Shown here piece after piece: positions 37,003 through 45,189 of a stretch of 64,000 nucleotides of DNA (position 1 is its first letter; each line of letters starts with the position of its first letter). Location of the stretch: NCBI RefSeq assembly GCF_019797765.1, contig NZ_CP081862.1:248001-312000 (forward strand), written 5' to 3'. The position numbers and the translations under genes are program-made. The DNA comes from Cellulomonas sp. C5510 (GTDB taxonomy: Bacteria > Actinomycetota > Actinomycetes > Actinomycetales > Cellulomonadaceae). The notes under the pieces were generated by a model, which saw only the letters and a list, made by a program, of their open reading frames with translations, had not been told where the DNA came from and ran no database searches.

Positions 37003-37065
37003 GGTGCTACCGTGGTCGCGGACGGGCGCCGTGGAGGACGCCCCCGACGCTGCCGGGAGGCGAGC

Positions 37066-38163
37066 ATGCGCGCGATGATCCTCAAGGAGTTCCGGGAGCT
37101 GCGACGCGACCACCGGACCGTCGCGATGCTGGTGGTGCTCCCGCTGCTGCTGCTGACGATCTTCGGCTTCGCCGCGAACTTCACGGTCGACAGCCTCACC
37201 ACCGTCGCCGTCGGCCCGCAGGCGCAGGAGGCGGCTGACCGCATCGCCGCATCGCCTGCCTCCGGGACGATCGACGTCCGGTCGATCCGCCCGTCCGAGG
37301 GGCGAGCCGACGCGGTCGACGCGCTCGCGGCCGACCGGTACGACCTCGCCGTCGTCACGAGCGCCGGCGCGGAGACGCCCGAGGTGCTGATCGACGGCAC
37401 GAACCTGTTCGCCGCGCAGGCCGCGAACGTCGTCGTCGCGGGGCTCGGGGACCAGGTGCGGCCCGAGGTGCTGTTCAACCCCGACCTCGAGACGTCCTGG
37501 GTGATGGTCCCCGCGCTGATCGGGCTGATCCTCACCTTCATCGGCACGATCATCACGAGCATCGGTCTGGTCAAGGAGCGGGCGGCGGGCACCCTGGAGC
37601 AGCTCGCCGTCATGCCGCTGCGGCCCGTCGACGTGATCGTCGGGAAGATCGCGCCGTACTTCCTGCTCGCGGCCCTCGACATGGCGGTCGTGACCGCGCT
37701 CGGGATGCTGATCTTCGGGGTGCCGTTCACGGGCAGCGTGCTCGTGTTCGTGCTGGCGGGGGCGATCTTCCTGTTCGTGGTGCTCGGCCTCGGCGTGTTC
37801 ATCTCGACCGTCTCGCAGAACGCGGGCCAGGCGATCCAGGCGGCGATCCTCGTGCTGCTCCCGCAGATCCTGCTGTCCGGCATCATCTTCCCGCTGGACG
37901 CGATGCCCCTGGGCGTCCGGTGGATCGGCTACTGCCTGCCGCTGACGTACTTCACGGAGGTCGCGCAGGGCGTGATGCTGCGTGGCGCCGGGCTGGACTC
38001 GCTCTGGCTGCCGGTCGTGGTCCTGTCGGGGATGGCGGTGGCGGTGTTCGGTGCGGCGGTGTGGCGGTTCCGGGCGTCCATCACCCCGCGGCGGCCGCGC
38101 GGTGCGCGCGGTTCCGCGGGCGACGCCGGGGCGGTCGCCGAGCGGGCGGCGGTGGCCCGGTGA
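37066..38163 (+). CDS. ABC-2 type exporter permease (YbhS/YbhR-like)
   Basis: A 365-residue permease. One N-terminal membrane helix (VAMLVVLPLLLLTIFGFAANF), a soluble external domain (about residues 45-145) and five C-terminal membrane segments including the conserved ERAAGTLEQLAVMPLRP coupling region and PLTYFTEVAQGVMLRG match the YbhS/YhhJ type of exporters. ATG 37066 has GGGAGG upstream. It is coupled to the ATPase by GTGA overlap. Substrate unknown; drug or lipid export is usual. Confidence 0.92.
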   Translation: MRAMILKEFRELRRDHRTVAMLVVLPLLLLTIFGFAANFTVDSLTTVAVGPQAQEAADRIAASPASGTIDVRSIRPSEGRADAVDALAADRYDLAVVTSAGAETPEVLIDGTNLFAAQAANVVVAGLGDQVRPEVLFNPDLETSWVMVPALIGLILTFIGTIITSIGLVKERAAGTLEQLAVMPLRPVDVIVGKIAPYFLLAALDMAVVTALGMLIFGVPFTGSVLVFVLAGAIFLFVVLGLGVFISTVSQNAGQAIQAAILVLLPQILLSGIIFPLDAMPLGVRWIGYCLPLTYFTEVAQGVMLRGAGLDSLWLPVVVLSGMAVAVFGAAVWRFRASITPRRPRGARGSAGDAGAVAERAAVAR

Positions 38164-39974
38164 CCGGCTACGGCGTCGAGGGGCTGACGGTCCACCGCGG
38201 GGGTCGCGCCGCCCTGGCGGACGTCACGCTCCCGGTACCGGCGGGCGAGGTCACCGCGGTCGTCGGCGGTGACGGCGCGGGCAAGACGACGCTGGCCCGC
38301 GTGCTGGTCGGGCGGGAGGTGCCCGTGTCGGGCCGGGTGCGGCGCGCCGACCGCCGGCGTACCGGGTTCCTGCCGGCGACGTCGGGGGTGTGGGGCGACC
38401 TCAGCGTGGCCGAGAACGTCGAGCTCGTCGCCCGGGCGTACGGCCTCGACCCGGCGACCGCCCGCGTCCGCGCCGAGGAGCTCCTGGCCGCCGCGGCGCT
38501 GGACGGGGTCCAGGACCGGCTGGGCCGGCAGCTGTCCGGCGGGATGCGGCAGAAGCTCGGGTTCTGCCTGGCGATGCTGCACCGCCCGGACCTCGTGGTG
38601 CTCGACGAGCCGTCGACCGGTGTGGACCCGGTGAGCCGCGTCGAGCTGTGGCGGCTGCTGTCCACGGCGGCGGCCGGCGGCACGGCGGTGCTGGTCACCA
38701 CCACCTACCTGGACGAGGCCGAGCGGGCCGCCTCGGTGCTGGTGCTCGACCGCGGGACGGAGGTGTACCGCGGCGACCCGGCGCGGGCCGCCGACCGGGT
38801 CCGCGGGTCGGTCCTGGTGAGCAGCGCCGGGCAGGCGCGGCCGGCGGTCGGCGGGACGGACGGCGCGCTCGCCGTCTGGCGGCGTGGTCGCGCGCGGCAC
38901 GCGCTCGTCCCCGCGGGTGCCGGGGGCCCGCCTCCCGACCTGGAGGACGCCGTGATCGCCCTGACGCTCGAACGCCGGGGCCCGTCGGAGCCTCCGACGG
39001 CGACCGGCCCCGCCCCGGGCGAGCCGTCGGCGCGCGCGACGACCCCGGGGCGGGTGCCCGCCGCGGTCCGCGAGGGAGACGCCGCCTCCCGGCGCGCCGT
39101 CCCGGGCCCCGACCCGGCCCCGGCCGTCGAGGCCGCGCACGTCGTGACCACCTTCGGTGGCCTGCGGGCGGTCGACGACGTCTCCCTGACGGTCCGCCCG
39201 GGGGAGGTGGTCGGCCTGCTCGGGGCGAACGGCGCCGGCAAGACCACGGTGATCCGCACGGTGCTGGGCCTGCTCGCGCCGACCTCCGGGGCGGTCCGGG
39301 TGCTGGGCGGCGCACCGTCGCGGGAGGTGCGGCGCCGGATCGGGTACGTCCCGCAGGGCCTCGGGCTGGCGGCGGACCTCACGGTCGCGGAGAACCTCGC
39401 CTTCGTCGCGTCCGCCTACGGGCTGCGGGACGTCCCGGCGCTGCCCGCCGACCTCGCCGCGGTCGCGGACCGGCTGGTCGGGGGCCTGAGCCTCGGCCTG
39501 CAGCGCCGGCTCGCGTTCGCGGCCGCGCTGTCGCACGCCCCCGAGCTGCTGGTGCTCGACGAGCCGACGTCCGGCGTGGACCCCCTCGCGCGCGCGGCCC
39601 TGTGGGACACGGTGCACGCCCAGGCCGAGGCCGGGGTCGCCGTGCTGGTGACGACGCACTACATGCAGGAGGCCGAGCAGTGCGACGCCCTCGTGCTGAT
39701 GGCGCACGGCCGGCGGGTCGCGGCGGGGACGCTCCCGGAGGTCCTCGACGGCTCGGCCGCGGTCGAGGTCGTCGGGGCCGACTGGCAGGCCGCGTTCGCC
39801 GCTCTCGGCGCCGCGGGGCTGCCCGTGACGGTCGCCGGCCGGGCGGTGCGGGTGGCCGGCGCCGCGCCGCGCGAGGTGGAGCGTGCACTCGCGTCCGCGG
39901 GGGTCGCCGGCCGGGTCCGGTCGGTGCCCGCGCGCCTGGAGGAGGTGCTGGTCCTCGCCGACGGCCGGCCGTGA
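38160..39974 (+). CDS. ABC exporter ATPase with two fused nucleotide-binding domains (YbhF-like)
   Basis: A 604-residue double ATPase. Domain one: Walker A GGDGAGKTT, signature LSGGMRQKLGF, Walker B LVVLDEPSTGVDP, and Tyr (TTTYLDEAE) in place of the H-loop His. A Pro/Ala-rich linker (about residues 265-325). Domain two: Walker A GANGAGKTT, Walker B LLVLDEPTSGVDP and an intact His (TTHYMQEAE), but the signature is LSLGLQRRLAF, lacking the first Gly of LSGG. One composite site may therefore be weakened. Pairs with the permease encoded before it. Confidence 0.9.
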   Translation: MTGYGVEGLTVHRGGRAALADVTLPVPAGEVTAVVGGDGAGKTTLARVLVGREVPVSGRVRRADRRRTGFLPATSGVWGDLSVAENVELVARAYGLDPATARVRAEELLAAAALDGVQDRLGRQLSGGMRQKLGFCLAMLHRPDLVVLDEPSTGVDPVSRVELWRLLSTAAAGGTAVLVTTTYLDEAERAASVLVLDRGTEVYRGDPARAADRVRGSVLVSSAGQARPAVGGTDGALAVWRRGRARHALVPAGAGGPPPDLEDAVIALTLERRGPSEPPTATGPAPGEPSARATTPGRVPAAVREGDAASRRAVPGPDPAPAVEAAHVVTTFGGLRAVDDVSLTVRPGEVVGLLGANGAGKTTVIRTVLGLLAPTSGAVRVLGGAPSREVRRRIGYVPQGLGLAADLTVAENLAFVASAYGLRDVPALPADLAAVADRLVGGLSLGLQRRLAFAAALSHAPELLVLDEPTSGVDPLARAALWDTVHAQAEAGVAVLVTTHYMQEAEQCDALVLMAHGRRVAAGTLPEVLDGSAAVEVVGADWQAAFAALGAAGLPVTVAGRAVRVAGAAPREVERALASAGVAGRVRSVPARLEEVLVLADGRP

Positions 39975-39992
39975 CGCGGCTGCCCGCCGCCC

Positions 39993-40760
39993 TCAGCGGA
40001 ACGCGCCGACGGCCTCCGGGAACGCCTCCGCGAGCTCGCGGGTCTCCGGGTGCTGCGGGTCGGACAGCAGGGTGCGCAGCGGCCCGGTCTCCGCGATCCG
40101 GCCCTCGGCCAGCACGTGCACCGTGGCGGCGAGGCGGTCCACCATCCGCAGGTCGTGGGAGACGACGAGCAGCCCGACGCCGGACGCCGCGAGCGCCGCG
40201 AGCTGGTCCGCCACGGCGTCGCGCAGCGCCGGGTCGAGGGCCGTCGCCGGCTCGTCGAGGACGAGGACCTCGGGCCGGGTGGCGAGTGCGTCGGCGAGCG
40301 CGAGCCGCTGCTTCTCCCCACCGGACAGGGAGTGCAGCGTCCGGTCCAGGTAGCGCGGCTCGAGGCCGACGCGCGCCAGGACGTCGGCCGGCTCCTGGCC
40401 CGTCGCGCGGCCGGCCTTGCGGGCGTCGTCGAGCGTGCTCTTCAGCACCCGCAGCACGGTCGAGCGGGAGTCGACGCCGACCAGGCCGTCCTGGTGGACC
40501 GCGCGGACCAGGGCGCGGAAGCCCTTGGTCTCCTTGCGGGACATCTTCGCGACCGGGCGGCCGCCGTACGTCGCGCGGCCCTGCGTGGCCTTGTGCCGGC
40601 CGAGCAGCACCTGGACGAGCGTGGACTTGCCCGCACCGGATCGGCCGATCAGGCCCACGGTCTCGCCGGGGGCGACCGAGAGCGTCGCGCCGGCCAGGAC
40701 CGGGGCGCCGCCGTAGCCGGCCCAGACGTCGTGCGCGGCGAGCGTGGCGGGGCCGGTCAT
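39993..40760 (-). CDS. Orphan ABC ATPase of the dipeptide/nickel type
   Basis: A 255-residue ATPase resembling DppF/OppF: Walker A GRSGAGKSTL, Q-loop VRAVHQDGL, signature LHSLSGGEKQRLALADAL, Walker B VLVLDEPATALDP, H-loop VVSHDLRMV. It lacks the C-terminal extension of oligopeptide-type subunits. No permease, binding protein or second ATPase is next to it. Its ATG overlaps the stop of a 19-residue mini-ORF. It is either an isolated survivor of a peptide/metal transporter operon or works with distant permeases. Confidence 0.85.
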   Translation of the reverse strand: MTGPATLAAHDVWAGYGGAPVLAGATLSVAPGETVGLIGRSGAGKSTLVQVLLGRHKATQGRATYGGRPVAKMSRKETKGFRALVRAVHQDGLVGVDSRSTVLRVLKSTLDDARKAGRATGQEPADVLARVGLEPRYLDRTLHSLSGGEKQRLALADALATRPEVLVLDEPATALDPALRDAVADQLAALAASGVGLLVVSHDLRMVDRLAATVHVLAEGRIAETGPLRTLLSDPQHPETRELAEAFPEAVGAFR

Positions 40761-40816
40761 CGGGCCACCACCTCCGCCCGGTGCGTGCCGGTGGCGTGCT
40801 GGTGAGGCGTTCCCAC
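40757..40816 (-). CDS. 19-residue mini-ORF coupled to the orphan ATPase
   Basis: GTG 40816 with GAAGGG upstream opens a 20-codon frame whose TGA overlaps the ATPase ATG (ATGA). The peptide reads GTPHQHATGTHRAEVVAR after the start; the THRAEVVAR end resembles the C terminus of a DppD-like ATPase, which normally precedes DppF with the same overlap. It is therefore either the stump of a deleted dppD or a His-rich leader peptide. Confidence 0.5.
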   Translation of the reverse strand: MGTPHQHATGTHRAEVVAR

Positions 40817-40855
40817 GGTGTGTCCCTTCGAGCGGTGTCCGGTCCGTCCAACGGC

Positions 40856-40888
40856 CGAGCCCCCCGCGTAGTTTCCGCGAGGGGCTCG
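40856..40888. terminator. Terminator after the sugar porter gene
   Basis: CGAGCCCCCCGCG and CGCGAGGGGCTCG pair with one mismatch around a 7-nt loop. It lies 19 bases past the stop of the leftward sugar porter gene and ahead of the mini-ORF. Confidence 0.7.
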
Positions 40889-40906
40889 CCCGGGATCAAG
40901 CCGGGG

Positions 40907-42364
40907 TCACGTGCGCGCCGCGCCGCGGCTGCGTGCCGCCGGCAGGTCCTCCATGTCCTCGAGCTCGACGCCCTTGGTCTCGGGCACCTTGCCGAGCACG
41001 AACACGAACGACAGGCCCGCGAACACCGCGTACATCAGGTACGGCCCGGTGGCGCCGAACGTGTCGAGCAGCGGCGGGAACGTGACCGTGATGAGGAAGT
41101 TCGCGATCCACTGCGCGGCGGCCGCGACGCCGAGCGCGGCGGCGCGGATGCGGTTGGGGAACATCTCGCCGAGCAGCACCCAGACCAGCGGGCCCCACGA
41201 CGCCCCGAAGAACACGACGAACGCGTTCGCCGCGACCAGCGCGACCGGACCCCACGGAGACGGCAGCGACACGTCCTCGCCCGACCCCGACGCCTGCGTG
41301 AAGGCGAGGGCCATCACCGCGAGCGCGACGGTCATGCCGGCGGACCCGGTCAGCAGGATCGGCCGGCGCCCGACCTTGTCGATCAGGGCGATCGCGATGA
41401 ACGTCACCGCCACGTTGGTGACCGCCGTGATCGTCGAGACGAGGAACGACTGGCTCTCGTCGAACCCGACGGCCTGCCACAGCGTCGTCGAGTAGTAGAA
41501 GATCACGTTGATCCCGACGAACTGCTGGAACACCGACAGCAGGATGCCGACCCACACCACCGGCAGCAGCCCGAACCGGGGTCCGCGCAGCGTCGCCTGC
41601 TGCTCGAGCTGGCGGTCCTTCTCGATGGTCTGCTCGATCTGCGCGACGCGCTCGTCCGCGTCCTCGTCCGGGCCGAGCACCGACCGGAGGACCGCGACGG
41701 CCTCGTCGCGCCGTCCCTGGGCGACCAGGTAGCGCGGCGACTCGGGGATCCGCAGCGCGAGGATGCCGTACACCGCGGCCGGGACCACCGCGACGAGGAA
41801 CATCCACCGCCACGCCTCCCACCCGAGCCACAGCACCTCGGCCGCGCCGCCCGCCGCCTCCTGCAGCAGCTGGTCCGACAGCAGGGCGGTGAAGATGCCG
41901 ATCGTGATCGCGAGCTGCTGCAGCGAGCCGAGCCGCCCGCGCAGGGCGGCGGGGGCGATCTCGGCGATGTAGGCGGGGGCGATGACCGACGCGATGCCGA
42001 TGCCGATGCCCGCCATGACCCGCCACAGGATGAGGTCCCAGACGCTGAACGCGATCGCGGACAGGATCGAGGAGACGAAGAACAGCACCGCGCCCAGCAC
42101 CATCACGCGGGTGCGGCCCCAGTGGTCCGCGAGCTTGCCGCCGGCCCACGCGCCGAACGCGCAGCCGAGCAGGGCGACGGCCACCGCGAAGCCGGTGAGC
42201 GTCGAGCCGAGGTCGAACTGGCCCTGGATCGCGTCGACGGCGCCGTTGATGACGGACGAGTCGAAGCCGAACAGGAACCCGCCGACCGCGGCGGCGACGG
42301 CCAGGCCGATCGCCTTGTTGTGAGACGGGTGCCGGCCCGCCGACGGGACGTGTGACTGCGCCAT
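40907..42364 (-). CDS. MFS sugar porter (sugar/H+ symporter)
   Basis: A 485-residue transporter with twelve membrane segments. Sugar-porter signatures are present: GGFLFGFDSSVINGA, GKLADHWGRTR, the PESPRYLVAQGR motif after helix six, QQFVGINVIFYY and PETKG near the C terminus. Likely substrates are pentoses or hexoses. ATG 42364 has GAGGAG upstream. It is a single-gene unit with a terminator. Confidence 0.93.
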   Translation of the reverse strand: MAQSHVPSAGRHPSHNKAIGLAVAAAVGGFLFGFDSSVINGAVDAIQGQFDLGSTLTGFAVAVALLGCAFGAWAGGKLADHWGRTRVMVLGAVLFFVSSILSAIAFSVWDLILWRVMAGIGIGIASVIAPAYIAEIAPAALRGRLGSLQQLAITIGIFTALLSDQLLQEAAGGAAEVLWLGWEAWRWMFLVAVVPAAVYGILALRIPESPRYLVAQGRRDEAVAVLRSVLGPDEDADERVAQIEQTIEKDRQLEQQATLRGPRFGLLPVVWVGILLSVFQQFVGINVIFYYSTTLWQAVGFDESQSFLVSTITAVTNVAVTFIAIALIDKVGRRPILLTGSAGMTVALAVMALAFTQASGSGEDVSLPSPWGPVALVAANAFVVFFGASWGPLVWVLLGEMFPNRIRAAALGVAAAAQWIANFLITVTFPPLLDTFGATGPYLMYAVFAGLSFVFVLGKVPETKGVELEDMEDLPAARSRGAART

Positions 42365-42517
42365 GACGCTCTCCTCGCTGCACGGTGACGCCCCCGGGCC
42401 GCGGGGGCGGCGCAGGGCCATCCCACCTTTCACCTGTCCGCCGCATCTCGCATGCGGAAGCGGCACCGCCGCCGGCCGGCGGGCGCCCGGGCCCCCGCAG
42501 GGCGGACAATCGAGGGC

Positions 42518-43168
42518 GTGACGCCCGACTCCGGCAGCTCCCGCCCGCGCTTCCGACGGCCCGCGATGCTCGACCCGCGGGCGGCCGACGCCCTGCCCGG
42601 CGACCTCGACCCGGCTCTGCGGTCCGAGGTCGCGCACTCGACCGCGTCGGCGATCGTGCACCGGGGACGGTCCGGCGGTGACGACCCGGCGCTGGTCGAG
42701 CGGCTGGTGCGGCTGGTCGAGCACGAGGGCCTGGACGCTGTCGCGGCGCTGTGGTCCGACAGCCCGGCGACCACGCTCCCCGGCACGCTGTGGCGGCTCT
42801 ACGTCCTGCGCGAGTGGGTCCGGCGGGACCCGCAGACGATCGCGGACCGGTACCGGCAGGGCCTGCACGCGGCACCGGTGCACCACGTCGTCGCCGGCGT
42901 GCCGAGCCCGCCCGGGCCGGACGAGGTCCGTGAGGTGCTCGACGCGGTGCTCTCGGGCCTGTGGACCGGCGACCTCGACGTGGCGCTCGAGCGGGGGGCC
43001 GCGTTCTGCCGGGTGCTGGGCACCGGAGCGGCGTTCGACGCCGACCACCTGGACCTGGCCGCGGACGACTCGTCGGCCCGGCTGACGCGCAGCGCCGGGT
43101 CGCTGGTGCGCACCGCCGAGGAGCTCGAGCACGCTGCCGGGCTGTGGCGCGCCGGGTCGCTGGGGTGA
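42518..43168 (+). CDS. Conserved actinobacterial hypothetical protein
   Basis: A 216-residue soluble, helical, acidic protein: LDPRAADALPGDLDPALRSE, then WRLYVLREWVRRDPQTIADRYRQG and a C-terminal RTAEELEHAAGLWRAGSL. I do not recognise a family or catalytic motif. GTG 42518 lies seven bases after GACAAT. It diverges from the sugar porter gene. Codon bias is that of a real gene, with G/C at almost all third positions. Confidence 0.75.
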   Translation: MTPDSGSSRPRFRRPAMLDPRAADALPGDLDPALRSEVAHSTASAIVHRGRSGGDDPALVERLVRLVEHEGLDAVAALWSDSPATTLPGTLWRLYVLREWVRRDPQTIADRYRQGLHAAPVHHVVAGVPSPPGPDEVREVLDAVLSGLWTGDLDVALERGAAFCRVLGTGAAFDADHLDLAADDSSARLTRSAGSLVRTAEELEHAAGLWRAGSLG

Positions 43169-43275
43169 CGCGCCGTCCTCCCGGCACGACGCCGGCGGGG
43201 CCCGCCGCATGCCGTGGGATTCCTCACCCCGGCCACCCCGCGACGCGCCCGGAGGCGACGCGTAGAGTGGTTCGC

Positions 43276-43358
43276 GACGCCGGGCCGCGGTAGCCCCGGG
43301 CTCCAACACCAGCCGCTCCGAGCGGCCTCGCGCCGAGAGGCGCTCCCGGCCCGGCGTC
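43276..43358 (+). ncRNA. Candidate structured RNA, cloverleaf-like four-way junction
   Basis: A perfect 12-bp stem (43276-43287 with 43347-43358) encloses three hairpins: 43292-43302 (4 bp, CCG loop), 43312-43326 (6 bp, CCG loop) and 43330-43343 (5 bp, GNRA-type GAGA loop). A -10-like TAGAGT (43263-43268) ends seven bases before the first stem, so a transcript could begin right at its foot. It is not a tRNA: no T-loop, no CCA, no anticodon arm of proper size. It lies in a 367-bp gap upstream of the phosphate-transport operon. Strand is inferred from the -10 box and neighbours. Confidence 0.45.
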
Positions 43359-43444
43359 CTCATCCTCCGCGGCGCACGCCGACGTGTGACCTCGGTCCCG
43401 GGCCCGGCCCGGACGTGACGAGCCCGACACCGCACCGCGCGGCC

Positions 43445-43500
43445 GTTCACCCTGCGTTCACCTTCGGGGTTGTGAGTTCACCCCGCGGCTGCCCTAGCCT
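43445..43500 (+). promoter_or_regulatory. PHO box and promoter of the Pit operon
   Basis: Direct repeats of the 11-bp PhoP unit: GTTCACCCTGC (43445), GTTCACCTTCG (43456) and, after nine bases, GTTCACCCCGC (43476). The -10 box TAGCCT (43495-43500) follows so closely that the last repeat covers the -35 position, the layout of a PhoP-activated promoter in streptomycetes. Transcription would start near 43507, about 30 bases before the GTG. Confidence 0.85.
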
Positions 43501-43535
43501 GTGCCTGACAAGAGCCCTCTCCCCCGGAGCCTCCC

Positions 43536-44156
43536 GTGCGCCTGCGCCTCACCCCGCGCGACACCTCGTTCTTCGACCTCCTCGCCGCCTCCGCGGCGCA
43601 CCTCGTGACCGGCGCGAACCTGCTGGCCGAGCTGCTCGGGGCGGACCGTGCCGCCCGCAAGGCGCTCGCCAAGCAGCTGAACGAGGCGGAGCACCTGGCC
43701 GACGAGGCCACGCACTCGATCATGCGGCGGCTGAACCAGACGTTCGTCACGCCGTTCGACCGCGACGACATCTACGGCCTGGCGTCCGCGCTGGACGACT
43801 GCATGGACTACATGGAGGAGGCCGCGGACCTCATCGTCCTGTACAAGCTGGACGCCCTGCCGAACCGCGTCGCGGACCAGGTCCAGGTGCTGCAGCGCGC
43901 CGCCGAGCTCACCGCCGAGGCGATGCCGCGGCTGCGGTCGATGGACTCCCTGTCGGAGTACTGGGTCGAGGTCAACCGGCTCGAGAACCAGGCCGACAAG
44001 TCGCACCGCAAGCTGCTCGCCCAGATGTTCGACGAGATCACCGACCCGATCCTCCTCATGAAGCTCAAGGAGGTCGTGGAGAAGCTCGAGGACGCTGCCG
44101 ACGCGTTCGAGAAGGTCGCGAACATGGTCGAGACCATCGCGCTCAAGGAGTCCTGA
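43536..44156 (+). CDS. DUF47/PhoU-like phosphate-transport accessory protein
   Basis: A 206-residue all-helical PhoU-like protein (TPRDTSFFDLLAASAAHLVTGANLLAELL at the start; EVVEKLEDAADAFEKVANMVETIALK at the end). DUF47 proteins are encoded next to Pit transporters and modulate their activity; the acidic clusters (DDCMDYMEEAAD) would bind metals. GTG 43536 has GGAG upstream. Six bases separate it from pit. The PHO box ahead indicates induction under phosphate limitation. Confidence 0.93.
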   Translation: MRLRLTPRDTSFFDLLAASAAHLVTGANLLAELLGADRAARKALAKQLNEAEHLADEATHSIMRRLNQTFVTPFDRDDIYGLASALDDCMDYMEEAADLIVLYKLDALPNRVADQVQVLQRAAELTAEAMPRLRSMDSLSEYWVEVNRLENQADKSHRKLLAQMFDEITDPILLMKLKEVVEKLEDAADAFEKVANMVETIALKES

Positions 44157-44162
44157 GCCCCG

Positions 44163-45167
44163 GTGGAACTCGCGCTCGTCGTGGTCGTCGTCGCCCTGGC
44201 GCTCGGCTTCGACTACACCAACGGCTTCCACGACGCCGCGAACGCCATCGCGACGTCCGTCTCGACCCGGGCCCTGACGCCCCGCGCCGCCCTGCTCATG
44301 GCCGCGGCCATGAACTTCACGGGTGCGCTGCTCGGCACGGAGGTGGCGGAGACCATCGCCACCTCGATCGTCGACCTCGGTGACGCGTCGTCGCACCAGG
44401 CGCTCGTCGTCGTGCTGTGCGCGCTCGTCGGCGCGATCGTGTGGAACCTCATCACGTGGTGGTTCGGGCTGCCCTCGTCGTCGACGCACGCGCTCATCGG
44501 CGGTCTCGTCGGCGCGGGGCTCGCCGGCGGGCTGGCGATCTACGGCTCCGCGATCGTCGAGAAGGTCGTCCTGCCGATGATCTTCTCGCCGCTGATCGGG
44601 TTCTTCCTGGCGTTCCTCGTCATGGTGGGCGTGCTGTGGATCGTGCGGAACTCCGCGCCGTCGCGCACCACCCGCCGGTTCCGCCTGGCCCAGACGGCCT
44701 CCGCCGCGGCGATGGCGCTCGGGCACGGCCTGCAGGACGCGCAGAAGACGATGGGCGTCATCTTCATGGCGCTGCTGACGGTCGGCTGGGCGGACCCCGA
44801 GGGCGGCATCCCGCTGTGGGTGAAGCTCGCGGCGGCCGCGGCGATCTCGCTGGGCACGTACTCCGGCGGCTGGCGGATCATGCGCACGCTGGGCCGCAAG
44901 ATCATCGAGCTGGACCCGGCGCGCGGGTTCGTCGCCGAGTCCGTGTCCGCCGTCGTGCTGTACGTCAACGCGTTCGCCCTGCACGCCCCGGTGTCGACCA
45001 CCCACACGATCACCTCGGCGATCATGGGCGTCGGCGCCACCAAGCGGCTGTCGGCGGTGCGCTGGGGCGTCGCGAAGAACATCGGCCTCGCGTGGGTGCT
45101 CACCATCCCCGCCGCCGCGGGTGTGGCGGCGCTGGTCTACCTCGCGATGAGCCCGTTCCTGAACTGA
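44163..45167 (+). CDS. pit: Low-affinity inorganic phosphate transporter Pit
   Basis: A 334-residue metal-phosphate/H+ symporter with about ten membrane segments. Both PiT signatures are present: GFDYTNGFHDAANAIATSVSTRAL at the N terminus and the LPSSSTHALIGGLVGAGLA loop, repeated in inverted form near the end as APVSTTHTITSAIMGVG. The GTG start lies six bases after the DUF47 stop. A PHO-box-driven pit gene is notable, because Pit is often regarded as constitutive. Confidence 0.95.
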   Translation: MELALVVVVVALALGFDYTNGFHDAANAIATSVSTRALTPRAALLMAAAMNFTGALLGTEVAETIATSIVDLGDASSHQALVVVLCALVGAIVWNLITWWFGLPSSSTHALIGGLVGAGLAGGLAIYGSAIVEKVVLPMIFSPLIGFFLAFLVMVGVLWIVRNSAPSRTTRRFRLAQTASAAAMALGHGLQDAQKTMGVIFMALLTVGWADPEGGIPLWVKLAAAAAISLGTYSGGWRIMRTLGRKIIELDPARGFVAESVSAVVLYVNAFALHAPVSTTHTITSAIMGVGATKRLSAVRWGVAKNIGLAWVLTIPAAAGVAALVYLAMSPFLN

Positions 45168-45189
45168 CCCCGGTGTCGCGGGCGGGCGC

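Noticed and set aside
43276..43358. tRNA interpretation of the cloverleaf
   Set aside because: No T-loop consensus, no seven-base anticodon loop and a 12-bp acceptor-like stem; arm lengths do not fit a tRNA.
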